A stretch of 64,000 nucleotides of DNA from Elysia crispata (GCA_033675545.1 JAWDGP010004058.1:501001-565000), one strand, 5' to 3'. Shown: positions 13,201 to 25,160, counted from the first letter of the stretch. The notes: generated from the sequence alone by a model not told the origin. Translations and numbers: made by a program.

Positions 13201-15580
13201 TTCAGGACACACTTTACTTTACTTTGCATTCCACACCTGAGTGAGCTAAAATAGCTTTGAGTTGTCACTATCAAATGGTTCAAATTCTAGGCAATAACTT
13301 TCTGAGCTGTTCTTTCTTGTGTGTCTGAGTTGTTTTATTTTTTTTGGGGGGAAATGTATGAAAATGATGAAACTCAAAGTCTACTAGTACAATTGCTATT
13401 GAGATGAAGACAAAAAATCAGGTTTTGACCCCAAATTTTTGTATAAATGGTCACATTTTCCCTTTAACTGTAGCAAATTCTTTAAGGGCAGACTGAAAAT
13501 TTATTCTGTTGATGAAAGACTGTCCTGCTCTAGACTGAACAAGCATTCTGTGCGAGAAAGAAACAGAAAGATTGGTATATATCGAGTGAGAGAATAGAGA
13601 CAGACAAAAATTCACTTTTTTGGCCAAATATCTGCAGTTAGCGGGCTTTGGTAAGATTAAATTGGTGTTTCTATCACTTTTTTTTTATTTAAGCTGCAGA
13701 TTTAATCATGCATGATCAAAACTTTGATACAAATGCATATTTATATTGCCATTATAATGTTATATACATTATAATTTTATATTCGTGAGTTACAATATTC
13801 TGTAATTATAAATTTGCTCTTTGATATACGGTACGTGTAAAGTCATCATAGAACCTAGAAGTTATTCCTTACCAACCCATAACCTGAATCTTGCCAAATT
13901 TCTGGAATGTTTTTTTTTTTTTTTAAAAACCTTTCTAAAATGATGAAAAAAAATATTTATTTTCAATGACATAGGCCTTCTTTGATAATTGCTTTATTAT
14001 TTGCCAGGCAAGGTTCAACCTGAAAATTCCAGGGTTTAAAAGTTGCTCTATATCTAGATAGATGATAGGACCTGTAATTAAGTAAGTTTTCTTTAGACTT
14101 CCCTGTCATTGCCAAATACAATCTGATAACTGAAAAATAAAACCCAGTTTGCTATCTTTGTATGGAAAAGAGTATTAAATATGGGTTTGAGATATTTGAG
14201 GTTATACTGAAATATTTCTTCGACCGCCTCACTAGGTCAATGGGAGTATGGTGAACAACATACAACTCAAGGTATCCATGGCACGGAGACAGCCCAGTGT
14301 GGACAGCATGGGAGATGCATCTTCGACAGCCTCTTGGAGCAGTATAGGTATCTGACTTGGCCTATCATGTGTGCTGTCTGTCTGTCTGTCTTTGTATGTG
14401 TGTGTCTCTCTCTAATACCCATGACACGGAGACAGCCCAGTGTGGACAGCATGGGAGATGCATCTTCGACAGCCTCTTGGAGCAGTATAGATATCTGACT
14501 TGATCTATCATGTGTGCTGTCTGTCTTTGTGTGTCTCTCTTTGGTATCCATGGCATGGAGACAGCCCAGTGTGGACAGCATGGGAGATGCATCTTCGACG
14601 GCCTCTTGGAGCAGTATAGGTATCTGACTTGGTCTATCATGTGTGCTGTCTGTCTGTTTCTCTTTCTCTCTATCTCTCCTTCTGTCTGTCTTCTATCTCT
14701 CTCCTTCCCTCTCTCTCTCTCTGTCTCTCTTTCTATCTCTCTCTCTCTATCTCCCTTTTTAATGCAAAAGAAGAGATACATATAGCAGTAGGAGAAGCCA
14801 TCGCTGTTGTGAGTGCTTGTGGTGGGAAACTTTTCAGAGAAATTCTAATCAAATTTTTAATAAAGGTTTCTAAAAAAAATTTTTTCTTTTTTTGCTTATT
14901 CCCCTACCCTTTTAAGTATTATAAATCAAATATAAGCTGCACATTTTGAGCAGAGGCAAAGCATGTCTTATCATGTTAGCATTTGTTTCTCTTGTATGTT
15001 TCTGAAGATAAGCATAAGATTTAGATATAGGATGTACAGTGTTCTTCAAACCACATAATAGTAAGTTGTATTTATTCATCAGCTTTTATGCATTGTAAAC
15101 TGAACTTTGATAACTGGAAGAGATGTTTAAAGAAAATTCCTTTTAAAATATTTTTGCATGTGTTCCTCTGGGAAATACCTGTCAACTCAAAAACAAAATT
15201 CTTTTCATCTTGGTTTGGAGATCTCTAAGTTATTTTCAACTTTGTGCTCTATACTATAGTGCGCAATTATTTATTTTATGTGTTTCGGTTAAAAAAATAT
15301 TAAAAAAAAAAAAGACTTTTGAATGCAACATTAACAAAACTGAACAAGGATGCAGTGAAGAGAGCGCTTAATTTTGAAATATTAATGGTCTTTGCTTTTT
15401 ACAGTCTTTCTCTATTTTAGCTTTTTTCAAACATATTCATGTTGTGAATAGTCTCCATTAAACTGAATATGAAAAAATATCTCTTCTTATCACTCAACAG
15501 CCTCAAACAACAGTCAGAAGGGAGGTAACTACAGGGACAAGAGAGGAATGGTCACTTACGATGCAGATGATTTGTTCTGA
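7161..15580 (+). CDS. NELFE: Negative elongation factor E (NELF-E), ten coding exons
   Basis: NELF-E is the RNA-binding subunit of the nuclear NELF complex, which with DSIF holds RNA polymerase II in promoter-proximal pause. Coding exons: 7161-7241, 8467-8551, 9568-9635, 10080-10148, 10732-10812, 11650-11707, 12236-12380, 12798-12852, 14236-14347, 15501-15580. All introns are GT-AG, phases agree throughout, and the total of 834 nt gives 277 residues plus TGA. Features recalled from human NELF-E appear in order: LSEEEE and KLKRKKK near the N-terminus; TEQAKKLVQSG at about residues 68-78; GFKRSKTLE at about 90-98; GFQPF; ESFVS; an RRM at about 162-235 with RNP2 TIFVHG and RNP1 RNNAFVTF; the tail segment MARRQPSVDSMGD; and C-terminal YRDKRGMVTYDADD. 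The Arg-Asp dipeptide repeat of vertebrate NELF-E is absent, which explains the shorter length than the human protein (about 380). The start at 7161 is chosen because LSEEEE then lies near the N-terminus as in human; an in-frame ATG at 7056 also exists. Confidence 0.95.
8335..8380. repeat. poly(T)-poly(G) run in NELFE intron 1
   Basis: About 27 T followed by about 19 G. Length in the assembly is likely unreliable. Confidence 0.9.
8467..8551 (+). CDS. NELFE: NELFE coding exon 2
   Basis: Acceptor TAACAG, then KKQLVSLKAAAQ, continuing the basic helix of exon 1. Ends in phase 1 before GTAAAT. Confidence 0.9.
9568..9635 (+). CDS. NELFE: NELFE coding exon 3
   Basis: Acceptor TTAACAG. Encodes VAPSMDAADKATEQAKKLVQ then SG, the best matching block outside the RRM (human TATATEQAKQLVKSG). 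Donor GTGAGT. Confidence 0.93.
10080..10148 (+). CDS. NELFE: NELFE coding exon 4
   Basis: Acceptor CACTTAG. Encodes AIKVTELKERSGFKRSKTLE, matching human AISAIKAETKNSGFKRSRTLE region. Donor GTACCA is weaker than the others, but frame and homology fix it. Confidence 0.92.
10193..10625 (+). repeat. Tandem duplication inside NELFE intron 4
   Basis: About 180 bp starting near 10,193 (GAAAGAGAAGAATGATCAAG) recurs near 10,443 (GTAAGAGAAGAACCATCAAG). Both copies share AAATTACAT, TTTTCAAAGAGTAAGA and AACATATTTG in order. Offset is about 250 bp and divergence is moderate, so it is an old duplication with no coding content. Confidence 0.75.
10732..10812 (+). CDS. NELFE: NELFE coding exon 5
   Basis: Acceptor ATAATAG. 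Encodes a linker with GFQPFVSFTGEEEDD, the counterpart of human TFQPFQRSISADDD. Donor GTGAGT. Confidence 0.9.
11650..11707 (+). CDS. NELFE: NELFE coding exon 6
   Basis: Acceptor CTTTTTAG. Encodes PSKRMKGLGESFVSAGYGN; ESFVS is shared with human. Ends in phase 1 before GTAAGT. In vertebrates the Arg-Asp repeat lies between this block and the RRM; here it is missing. Confidence 0.9.
12236..12380 (+). CDS. NELFE: NELFE coding exon 7 (first half of RRM)
   Basis: Encodes KKGNTIFVHGYGITEDMMRK onward: beta-1 with RNP2, helix 1 and beta-2 of the RRM, aligning with human RKGNTLYVYGEDMTPTLLRG. The codon for the Asn of RNP1 is split across the intron (phase 2). Donor GTGGGT. Confidence 0.93.
12798..12852 (+). 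CDS. NELFE: NELFE coding exon 8 (RNP1 of RRM)
   Basis: Encodes NAFVTFEKMEAADQAISE, close to human CAFVTYEKMESADQAVAE. Acceptor TCTATAG, donor GTAAGG. Confidence 0.94.
12969..13227 (+). repeat. tRNA-derived SINE in NELFE intron 8
   Basis: The head carries an A-box-like TGGTAGGGCACTTG at about 12,973 and a B-box GTTCAAATC at 13009-13017, the spacing of a tRNA gene promoter. A body of about 190 bp follows, ending in a short ACTTT-type tail (ACTTTACTTTACTTTG). The 7-bp direct repeat ATTCCAC at 12962-12968 and 13228-13234 is a likely target-site duplication. Same orientation as the host gene. SINE family not assigned. Confidence 0.75.
14236..14347 (+). CDS. NELFE: NELFE coding exon 9 (end of RRM and tail)
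   Basis: Acceptor CACTAG. Encodes VNGSMVNNIQLKVSMARRQP followed by SVDSMGD, aligning with human LNGTQVESVQLKVNIARKQP. Ends in phase 1 at ATAG before GTATCT. An internal GTATCC at 14272 looks like a donor, but reading through it keeps the homology. The second half of the exon is repeated twice just downstream. Confidence 0.92.
14414..14640 (+). repeat. Two extra partial copies of NELFE exon 9 with its donor region
   Basis: The stretch from about 14,272 (inside exon 9) through its donor and about 50 bp of intron recurs from about 14,414 and again from about 14,543. Each copy is near-identical over some 80 bp (AGACAGCCCAGTGTGGACAG and following). The copies are joined by CTGT/CT-rich sequence, and the third runs into a 100-bp CT microsatellite. 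In the second copy the donor GT is AT; in the third it is intact. Neither copy carries the RRM end or an obvious acceptor at its left edge, so they are probably intronic duplicates rather than used exons. Third-copy changes include CGG to TGG in the Arg-Arg-Gln-Pro motif. Confidence 0.85.
14656..14757. repeat. CT-rich microsatellite
   Basis: Imperfect CT with CTGT and CTAT units, directly after the third partial exon-9 copy. Confidence 0.9.
15501..15580 (+). CDS. NELFE: NELFE coding exon 10 and stop
   Basis: Acceptor CTCAACAG. Encodes SQKGGNYRDKRGMVTYDADD then LF and TGA, aligning with human SPKGCHRDKRTQIVYSDD. Lacks the last several residues of human NELF-E. Confidence 0.93.
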
Positions 15581-16990
15581 AATGAATGTTGGCTGAAAAA
15601 AAAAAATTTTCAAACCCATGGACTTTTGAAGGAGGTATACTTCCTTAACTTAAGATTTGGATTTGAACAGGGAGCAGTTCTGGTGTAATTATTATTACCA
15701 CTGCGTGTTAAGGAATGAGGTGGCTTTATTTTTTAACTTGCTTTTTTCTTTTATTGTCTTTTTGTAAATGAGACCAAGTTTCAGAGGAAGGGAATGGTCA
15801 TTGCCAGCTCTTTCCAGCTGAGTTTGGTGTTAAAATTGAGATTAGAGCAGGCCTAGGAGAGGGATCACGAAATTAAATTTCTTCCTTCCATACCTGCTTC
15901 CAGTTCCATGGTCTTTGTTGATCATCAAAACTTCTTGTTACGCCCTTGTTAAGATATTTTGTTACAATGTGAGAGTGAAAGTTGAAAATGAGTGATTGCA
16001 TAACATAACAATCAACATAAACGTTAACCACCTGTAATAGAAGCCACACAAGGAGCATAGTATCAATGATATACCAGTGGCATGAATAGAATTATGTAAA
16101 CCATTTGAATACAAAGTCCAAATAATTTTGGATTCTTGTTTAAACTAAATTTTTTTTTTTTTACGTACTAAAATTGACTGATTAACATATATAATATATT
16201 TAAATATTTGTTAGACTTTTGAATTCAACAAACAGGACTTGAGAAGAATGTCTCAATAGGTGCCTGGAGCATGGCTGCTCTCTATATTTTGAGAAGTTTT
16301 TAATTTTCAAAGAGCTACAGTGGCTGTGGGGTTAGAGCAGCGGCCCTGATATTTGCAAAGCCTCTCTTTGCGAGTTTGAACAGCACATCGTTAGTAAATT
16401 TAGGCCTCATCTTTTCAATTCTGCCATGCCAGACAGGATTAATTTGTATATCATCAGCAAAAATGCTTAAGATCACCTGGTTTTGGATGGGTGAATTTGC
16501 ATCAAATACAAACAAATAAAAAACGATTCACTTCAAATGCATCATAGATTTAGCATTTTTTAGACATCACCACTCTAAATCTAAGACAAATATGTAATAT
16601 GATCTTGCAAAGTTAATGTTTGAAGTATGTAAAGATGTTTTGTTGAAGTTATGTCTTGACTTGATGTCTAGGTTTTGTTGTTTAAATGATCCAATGACTT
16701 GAAATTACACCAGAAATAATTAAATTGGATTGCTACCCATAAAAGCTCATATTATCAACAGGTGTTTGTAGAATAAAGCAGTTCTGTGTCCCTTTGTTCC
16801 TTTTTTAAGTTTTCTTTTCAAGATTATTTTAGCTATATGGCCAGAATTATACAATATGTACAAGAATTATCGTTCATGTCAAGTTTATTGGTTTACATGT
16901 ATCATTACTTTTTGCTTATTTGTAAAATGTTAAATGCACATATGCTTGTGAATTTATGAAATTCTGAAATAAAAGTTCAACAAAAAAAGT
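15581..16990 (+). other. NELFE 3' UTR (probable)
   Basis: AT-rich, with no credible coding frame after the NELFE stop. AATAAA signals lie at 16772-16777 and 16968-16973. The second is followed by an A-rich stretch, and the 54-bp array begins about 80 bp later. A 66-codon antisense frame at 16,315-16,515 is judged spurious. Confidence 0.6.
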
Positions 16991-17889
16991 TCAAGATATT
17001 TGTCTCAAGTGGTAAATATTGGCCTCCGATATAATTATCATTAATTGCTTCTTCTTCCCACTTATGCTATTTATAGAGATGGAAAAAAATAAAATACCCA
17101 GGGGCCATATTGAAATTATGCTATTTATAGAGATTAACAAATTGAAATTAACCGGCGACCATTTTGGAACTATGCTATTTATAGATATTACCAAAATAGA
17201 ATTGACCGGCAGCCATATTGGATTTATGCTATTTATAGAGATGGAAAAAAATAAAATTTCCCGGCGGCCATATTGAAAATATGCTATTTTTTTAGATCGA
17301 AAACTTAGCATTTCCCAGCGGCCATATTGGAATTATGCTATTTATAGATACTACCAAAGTAGAATTAACCTACAGCCATATTGGAATTATGCTATTTATA
17401 TGGATTGCCAAACTGGAATTAATCGGCGGCCATATTAGAAATATGCTATTTATAGATATTACCAATATAGAATTAACCCGCGGCCAAATTGGAATATGTT
17501 ATTTATAGATATTACCAAAAATAGAATTAACCAGCGGCCATATTGGAATTATGCTATTTATAGAGATGTAAAAAAAAATTCCCCCCCGGCCGTATTGAAA
17601 TTATGCTATTTATGGATATGGCCAAATTGGAATTAACCGGCGGCCATATTGAAACTATGCTATTTATAGAGATTTGCCAAATAAGAATTAACCGGCGGCC
17701 ATATTGGAATTATGATATATATAGAGATTGCCAAATTGGAATTAACCGGCGGCCATATTGGAATAATGCCATTTATAGATATTACCAAAATAGAATTAAC
17801 CTACGGCCATATTGGAATTATGCTATTTATAGATATTACCAAAATAGAATTAACCGGCAGTCATATTGGAATTCTTCTATTTTTTTCAC

Positions 17890-18255
17890 ATTCACTGGTT
17901 TGTTGCCAATAAAGTCTATGTCGTCAGCATATGCTATCTCATTAGGAAGATGTGCCTCTGTTGTGTTTGGTGGGCTGTCGAGCGTTGATCTCACATTTTT
18001 CAGTGCTTGTTCAAGATAGATGATGAAAAGTACTGGACTTAGGCTGTCTCCTTGAGGGGTGCCTATGTTTGTGAGAAAGGGTTCTTCAGTGTTGGCGCCG
18101 CTGATTTTGACGTTGAGTGTTGTATTGCTCAGCAGGAATTGTATTATTCGCTTTTCGTCTTCCGTTACAAGATTTGTCAATAATTGCAGTAGCTGTTTTC
18201 TGTCAATTGTGTCAAATGCCGCAGACATATCTATCCCTGTGATGTCTATTTCATC
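17890..18255 (-). pseudogene. Reverse transcriptase fragment (inverted 5' segment of the LINE)
   Basis: The minus frame shows RT motifs in order: GIDMSAAFDTIDR (motif A), GTPQGDSLSPVLF (motif B) and IAYADDIDFIG (motif C, catalytic YADD). It is truncated at both ends and stops abruptly at the array junction after NVKKIEE. Confidence 0.9.
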
Positions 18256-18897
18256 AAAGAAAGTGGGTTCACTGCTTGGCAGTAAAGAAGACATAGAACA
18301 CAGAAAACACCTATCAAACATAGCATTGAACAATATGGAACAGATATGGCACAAAGCGGACAAAACCAAGCAGCGCACAAGAATTAAGCTATATAACACC
18401 TTAGTGAGGTCAGTTCTGTTATACAATTGCGGCACATGGGCACTGACCAAAACAGACGAAGAAAAGTTGGACTCTTTCCATCGAAAGCAGCTGCGCAGGG
18501 TTCTGGGAATTCGATACCCAACAAAAATTTCAAATAAGTCCCTCTACAAAAAATGTGAACAAACCCCAATTTCTTTGGAAGTGTTGCAAGCAAGGTGGAG
18601 GCTGTTCGGTCATGTACTTAGGCGAGAACCATCGATCCCTACCAACAAAGCTATGGAATTCTATTTCCACGACAATCCAAGCGAGCCAGGGGTAGGCCGA
18701 TCACCACACTCCCAATGACTCTCAATAACGATCTCAAGATACTGCAAAATCGGAGCATCTCTCTCATATCACAAAAAGACCTGGAAACAATGAGAAAGAT
18801 TGCAGAAAGAAGACAAGAATGGACTACCTTCACCGCAGACATAAAGAAGGCTGCCGAAGCTGCGAGGTCGGACGACACTACTAGCGGAAGGCCTTAA
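18256..18897 (+). pseudogene. Post-RT segment of the LINE
   Basis: Plus frame begins KKVGSLLGSKEDIEHRKHL, continues with RIKLYNTLVRSVLLYNCGTW and LDSFHRKQLRRVLGI, then RWRLFGHVLRR, the usual C-terminal region of LINE RT proteins. A shift of frame occurs near 18,690. The second frame continues TLNNDLKILQ and ends KKAAEAARSDDTTSGRP-stop at 18,897. Non-functional copy. Confidence 0.85.
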
Positions 18898-21147
18898 TAA
18901 TAATAATAATAATATTGGAATTATGCTATTTATAGAAATTGCAAATTGGAAATAACGGGCGGCCATATTGGAATTATGCTATTAATAGATATTACCCAAA
19001 TCGAATTAACCGGCGGCCATATTGGAATTATGCTATTATAGAAATTGCCAAATGGAATTAACCGGCGGCCATATTGAAGTAATGCTATTTATAAAGAAGG
19101 AAAAAAATTAAAATTTCCCAGCGGCCATATTGAAATTATGCTATTTATGGATATGGCCAAATTGGAATTAATCGGCGGCCATATTGAAACTATGCTATTT
19201 ATAGAGATTTGCCAAATTGGAATTAACTGGCGGCCATATTGGAATTATGCTATTCATAGAGATTTGCCAAATTGGAAATAACGGGCGGCCATATTGGAAT
19301 TATGCTATTAATAGATAGTACCCAAATCGAATTAACCGGCGGCCATATTGGAATTATGCGATTATAGAAATTCGCCAAATTAGAATTAACCAGCGGCCAT
19401 ATTGAAATAATGCTATTTATAAAGAAGGAAAAAAATTAAAATTTCCCGGCGGCCATATTGAAATTATGCTATTTATGTATATGGCCAAATTGGAATTAAC
19501 GGCGACCATATTGAAATTATGCTATTTATAGAGATTTGCCAAATTGGAATTAACCGGCGGCCATATTGGAATTATGCTATTCATAGAGATTTGCCAAATT
19601 GGAATTAACCGGCGGCCATATTGCAATTATGCTATTTATAGAGATTGCCAAATTGGAATTAACCGGCGGCCATATTGAAATTATGCTATTTATAGAGATT
19701 TGCCAAATTGGAATGAACCGGCGGCCATATTGGAATTATGCTATTTATAGTTATCAAAAAAATAGAATTAACCGGCGGCCATATTGGATTTATGCTATGA
19801 AAAGAGATGGATTAAAAAAAAATTTCTCGGTAGCCATGTTGAAAAAATGCTATTTTTAGAGATCAAAAACTTAGTATTGCCTGGTACCATATTAGAATAA
19901 TGCTATTTATAGAGCTGGAAAATAAAAATTTCCCGGCGGCCATATTGAAATTATGCTATTTATAGGTATTACCCAAATCAAATTAACCGGCGGCCATATT
20001 AAAATTATGCTATATATAGAGATTGCCAAATTGAAGTGAAACGGCGGCCATATTGGAATTATGTAATTTATAGATAGTACCAAAATAGAATTAACCTATG
20101 CCTATATTGGAATTATGGTATTTATAGATATTACCCAAATCGAATTAACCGAAGGCCATATTGTTATTACGCTATTTATAGAAATTGTTAAATGGAAATT
20201 AACCGGCGGCCATATTTAAGTAATGCTATTTATAGAGAAGGAAAAAAATTTCCCGGCGGCCATATTGAAATTATGCTATTTAAAGATATGGCCAAATTGG
20301 AATAAACCAACGGCAATATTGGAATTATGCTTTTTCTAGATATTACCCAAATAGAATTAACCGGTGGCCATATTGGAATTACCGGTATGTTATTTATAGA
20401 TATTACAAAAATAGTATTAACCGGCGGCCATATTGGAATTATGCTATATATAGAGAGATGGATAAAAGTAAAATTTCCCGGCTGCCATGTTGAAAATATG
20501 ATATTTTTAGTGATCGAAAACTTAGTATTTCCCGCCGGCCGTATTGGAATTATACTATTTATAGAAACTGCCTAATTGGAATTAACCGGCGGCCATATTG
20601 GAATTATGCTATTTATGGATAATACCAAAGTAGAATTAAGCGGCGGCTATATTGGAATTATGTTTTTTAAAGATATTACCAAAATAGAATTAACCGACGG
20701 CCATATTGGATTTATGCTATTTATAGAGATGGAAAAAATTATAAATTTTCCCGGCGGCCATATTGAAATTATGCTGTTTATAGAGATTACCAAATTAGAA
20801 TAAACCGGCAGCCATATTGGAATTATGCTTTTTATAGAGATTGCCAAAATGCGATTAACCCACGGCCATATTAGAATTATCCTATTTATAGATGTTACCA
20901 AAATAGAATTAACCGGCGGCCATATTGGAATTATGCTATTTATAGAGATTTGCCAAATATGAATTAACCGGCGGCCATATTGGAATTATTCTATTTATTG
21001 ATATTACCCAAATAGAATTAACCGGCGGCCATATTGTAATTATGCCATTTATAGATATAACCAAAATAGAATCAACGGGCGGCCATATTGAAATTATCCT
21101 ATCAAAGTTATAAAATTATTACAATTTATTCCTTCATCTCTCCGCAG

Positions 21148-21229
21148 AAGCTGTAGAGGAGCCAACACCGGACAAGCCAGATGATTTATCAGTAACAGAG
21201 TTAAGCAGTGGCCATTTCCGTTCTTAAAG
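21148..21229 (+). CDS. Orphan terminal-type coding exon
   Basis: A strong acceptor (CTTCATCTCTCCGCAG) ends at 21147. After two bases of a split codon the frame reads AVEEPTPDKPDDLSVTELSS, then GHFRS and TAA at 21225-21227. A consensus donor AAAG|GTGAGA follows at 21230. The other two frames stop almost at once. The phase (two bases completing a codon) matches the donor of NELFE exon 9, so an alternative NELFE 3' end skipping exon 10 is possible. It could equally be the last coding exon of another gene whose upstream exons I cannot see. The encoded peptide is acidic and not recognised. Confidence 0.45.
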
Positions 21230-21296
21230 GTGAGAGCTCATTGTCTTGATGACTTGCAGTATTTCAATCTCAATCTTTCCTCATAAATGAGCAATA

Positions 21297-22740
<1,444 letters not shown>

Positions 22741-22741
22741 A

Positions 22742-22747
22742 TGTGTT

Positions 22748-22809
<62 letters not shown>

Positions 22810-22886
22810 CATTATATATATATACATACATTATATATATATAAATAAAATATATATATATAATGTATATATTAATTATATATATG
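22742..22886. repeat. (TG)n-(TA)n and TATACATA repeat
   Basis: TG run, then about 45 bp of TA, then degenerate TATA/CATA units. Confidence 0.95.
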
Positions 22887-23978
22887 AGACGAAAATAGTT
22901 AAAACTTCGAAAGGCAAAATGTGCAGTATTACTAATATTAGAATGTTTTGTCACTTTAGAGACTGAAGCTTCATGTTAACGACAACAATTTCATGATGGA
23001 AATATGTAGTCCTATATGATTGAGAGATTTCAAACCTAACAGAAAGCTGAACTTGTTTCCAGGGGAAAACAAAAACAGATCAAAGCAGGCTTTGCTAGTA
23101 ATTAGTTACTTCTTATTTTGTTAGGAGCCCGGATGCTCGTTAGCAAATTTAATAACATTGATGTTAGGACTATCATTTAGTTAAAGTTGAAGATCTTAAG
23201 CCATTTCACTAAAAGGTTATCTTCGAGAAAGATAATAATCAGCCGCTATGTCAAACAATGAAAAAATGAAAGAGCCAATTTGTGTTAGTTTAAAAAATTG
23301 GAGATAAAACAACGAATAGTAAGCCTTAATCATTCCTCTTTAGACGACTTTTCTTGGCTCTTTTCCACAACTTAAACTAGCAGAATTGAGCTGTGCCAGA
23401 CGTTTAGCTCTCACATGTTTGCATTGTCATTGCGTTGTTAGTACATTATACAGTCTGTAGGATTTCTAGGTTCAGAGAAAAAAAAAAAGCACACCATTTG
23501 ACTTGACCTCACACAATGTGAAAGTATCAGGACCCATGCTAAAAGATGGAATGGTTTATTGTTCTCATGCCGTCACAAGTAAACCAAACAGCAGATTCAA
23601 ATGTCATCAGAATCCTTACTGATGTGCGTAGTAGACTTAATTAGTTCACTCAAACCAAGCGGATCTTGCTCAGTGCTCACCCCAGGCCAACTGGCATGCA
23701 GCAAGCATAGAAACCTCAGCATAGGACACATACACACACACACAAATAGAATTAGTGATTTGCTGCGTAGAATAATAATTAGGCTCAAGAGTTGGTCATA
23801 ACTAAAGTATTAAAGTAAGAATATACAACAAGAGCAGGTTTGAACAAAAGACACGAGTAACAAAGGTCAAAGGTTATCAAGAATTTAAAAAAGAATTGAA
23901 AAGCTTGGGAGCTTTGTTCAAAATATCTTATTTCAATCAATCCCAAAATGTTAATTGGGACTAAAGAGAGCTAGCCTG

Positions 23979-23980
<2 letters not shown>
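22887..23980. other. Non-coding interval
   Basis: Nothing recognised apart from a short CA run near 23,730. Two opposed short frames at 23,600-23,800 look spurious. Confidence 0.4.
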
Positions 23981-24180
<200 letters not shown>

Positions 24181-24611
24181 CTAACCCTCTTTGAAATTTG
24201 AAGTAAAAATAAAGCCAGAAAATACATCGCTACGTGGCATTTACATAAACATTCATGTAAGTAAATAAAGATAGCACTGTACAAAGTTATTAAACTAAAA
24301 TATAGGAAGAGAAGTTCTCAGATATATTCTTTCATATAATGCTATTTTTGTCACTGTCAGTCAATCCCACAAGTGCCTCGAATTAATCTGGATTAGAATT
24401 ATTGTTACTACCACGAGGTCCTCCTTTCCAAAGTCGGCTAGTTGCACCCTTGGGTCCACATATCCCTCACAGAAAAACACACACAAAAAAAAGGTAATAA
24501 TGCAATGATGTCAAAAGGCTGTTTGAACTGAACCAACAGAAGATCTCAGCATTTTAAGCCTATATCACTGCCAAGTCATGAACGGGGGTTTATAATTATA
24601 TATGTATAAAA

Positions 24612-25160
24612 AGTTCTTTCGATACCATCAGCAGACACCTCTTGACATACTTAAGACATCATAAAAGAAAACAGACGACGCATGATTTAAATACCTTCTC
24701 AGTAACACAAACCTCTCAACGAAAGTGAGAAACGCACCAGAAACTAAAAAAAAAAAAAAAAAAACACTTCAAATAATCGAGCACCGCAAGGAGACAGCCG
24801 TGGCCTGGTATTGTTCACTATATACTTGAAAAATGCTCTGAGGAAAATCAGACAGCCAGCACAAAATGCCAATGATATTTTGCAGTTAGCTTACTCATAT
24901 AACGTTGACTTTGTGTCAAGTATCAGTGCAAGTTTCAAGGACGTGAATGAAATCGAAAAACTCCTGGCAGATGTAAACCTCCACATCAAGACCAGCAAAA
25001 CGGAATACATGACCGTTCAAAAAAGTGAAAACGGCAGCTGGCAGACGGTAAAGAAAGAAGGTACGAGGTCCTCTCCTAGGTTATACTGATAGCGAAGATA
25101 TCTGCCGAAGAAAGCAACTGCCTTGCCCGCATCTTTACACAGCAGTCAGGGTAAGAGGTG
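24612..25160 (+). mobile_element. Old LINE reverse transcriptase fragment
   Basis: Shows FDTISRHLL, LLSNTNLSTKVRNAPET, APQGDS then LVLFTIYLKNALRKIRQ, and KTEYMTVQKS, in RT order. The catalytic YADD is decayed to a YSYNVD-like sequence, there is a poly(A) run inside (about 24,748), and at least one frame change. The motifs resemble those of the LINE at 17.9 kb, so the two may belong to related families. It is a dead fragment without recognisable ends. Confidence 0.8.

Larger units (their letters stand above)
17874..18913. mobile_element. 5'-truncated non-LTR retrotransposon (LINE) with inverted 5' part
   Basis: About 1.04 kb inserted in the 54-bp array. The left part (to about 18,255) encodes reverse transcriptase on the minus strand. 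The right part encodes the post-RT region on the plus strand and ends at a stop followed by a (TAA)n tail. ATTGGAATT at 17865-17873 and 18914-18922 could be the target-site duplication, but it also belongs to the array unit. An inverted 5' part plus loss of some RT residues at the join is the classic product of twin priming during LINE insertion. Clade not determined; a (TAA)n tail is known from I-type elements among others. Confidence 0.88.
17054..21105. repeat. 54-bp tandem array, interrupted by a LINE
   Basis: About 3.0 kb of units near 54 bp, roughly 55 copies, each with the core CCGGCGGCCATATTGGAATT followed by ATGCTATTTATAGA. The middle of the unit comes in recurring types: ATTACCAAAATAGAATT, ATTGCCAAATTGGAATT, ATGGAAAAAAATAAAATTT and GATCGAAAACTTAG. 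Because 54 is a multiple of three, short frames stay open on both strands (18-residue periodicity). They break often and I do not call them genes. The array sits between the NELFE polyadenylation signal and an orphan exon at 21,148. Confidence 0.95.

Noticed and set aside
14272-14277. GTATCC as the NELFE exon 9 donor
   Set aside because: Reading through it continues the homology (KVSMARRQP) and gives the right phase for exon 10.
17019-20901. Many 60-85-residue frames on both strands in the 54-bp array, such as repeated MLFIDITKIELTGGHIGI
   Set aside because: The unit is 18 codons long, so frames stay open by periodicity. They are short, break irregularly, and occur on both strands.
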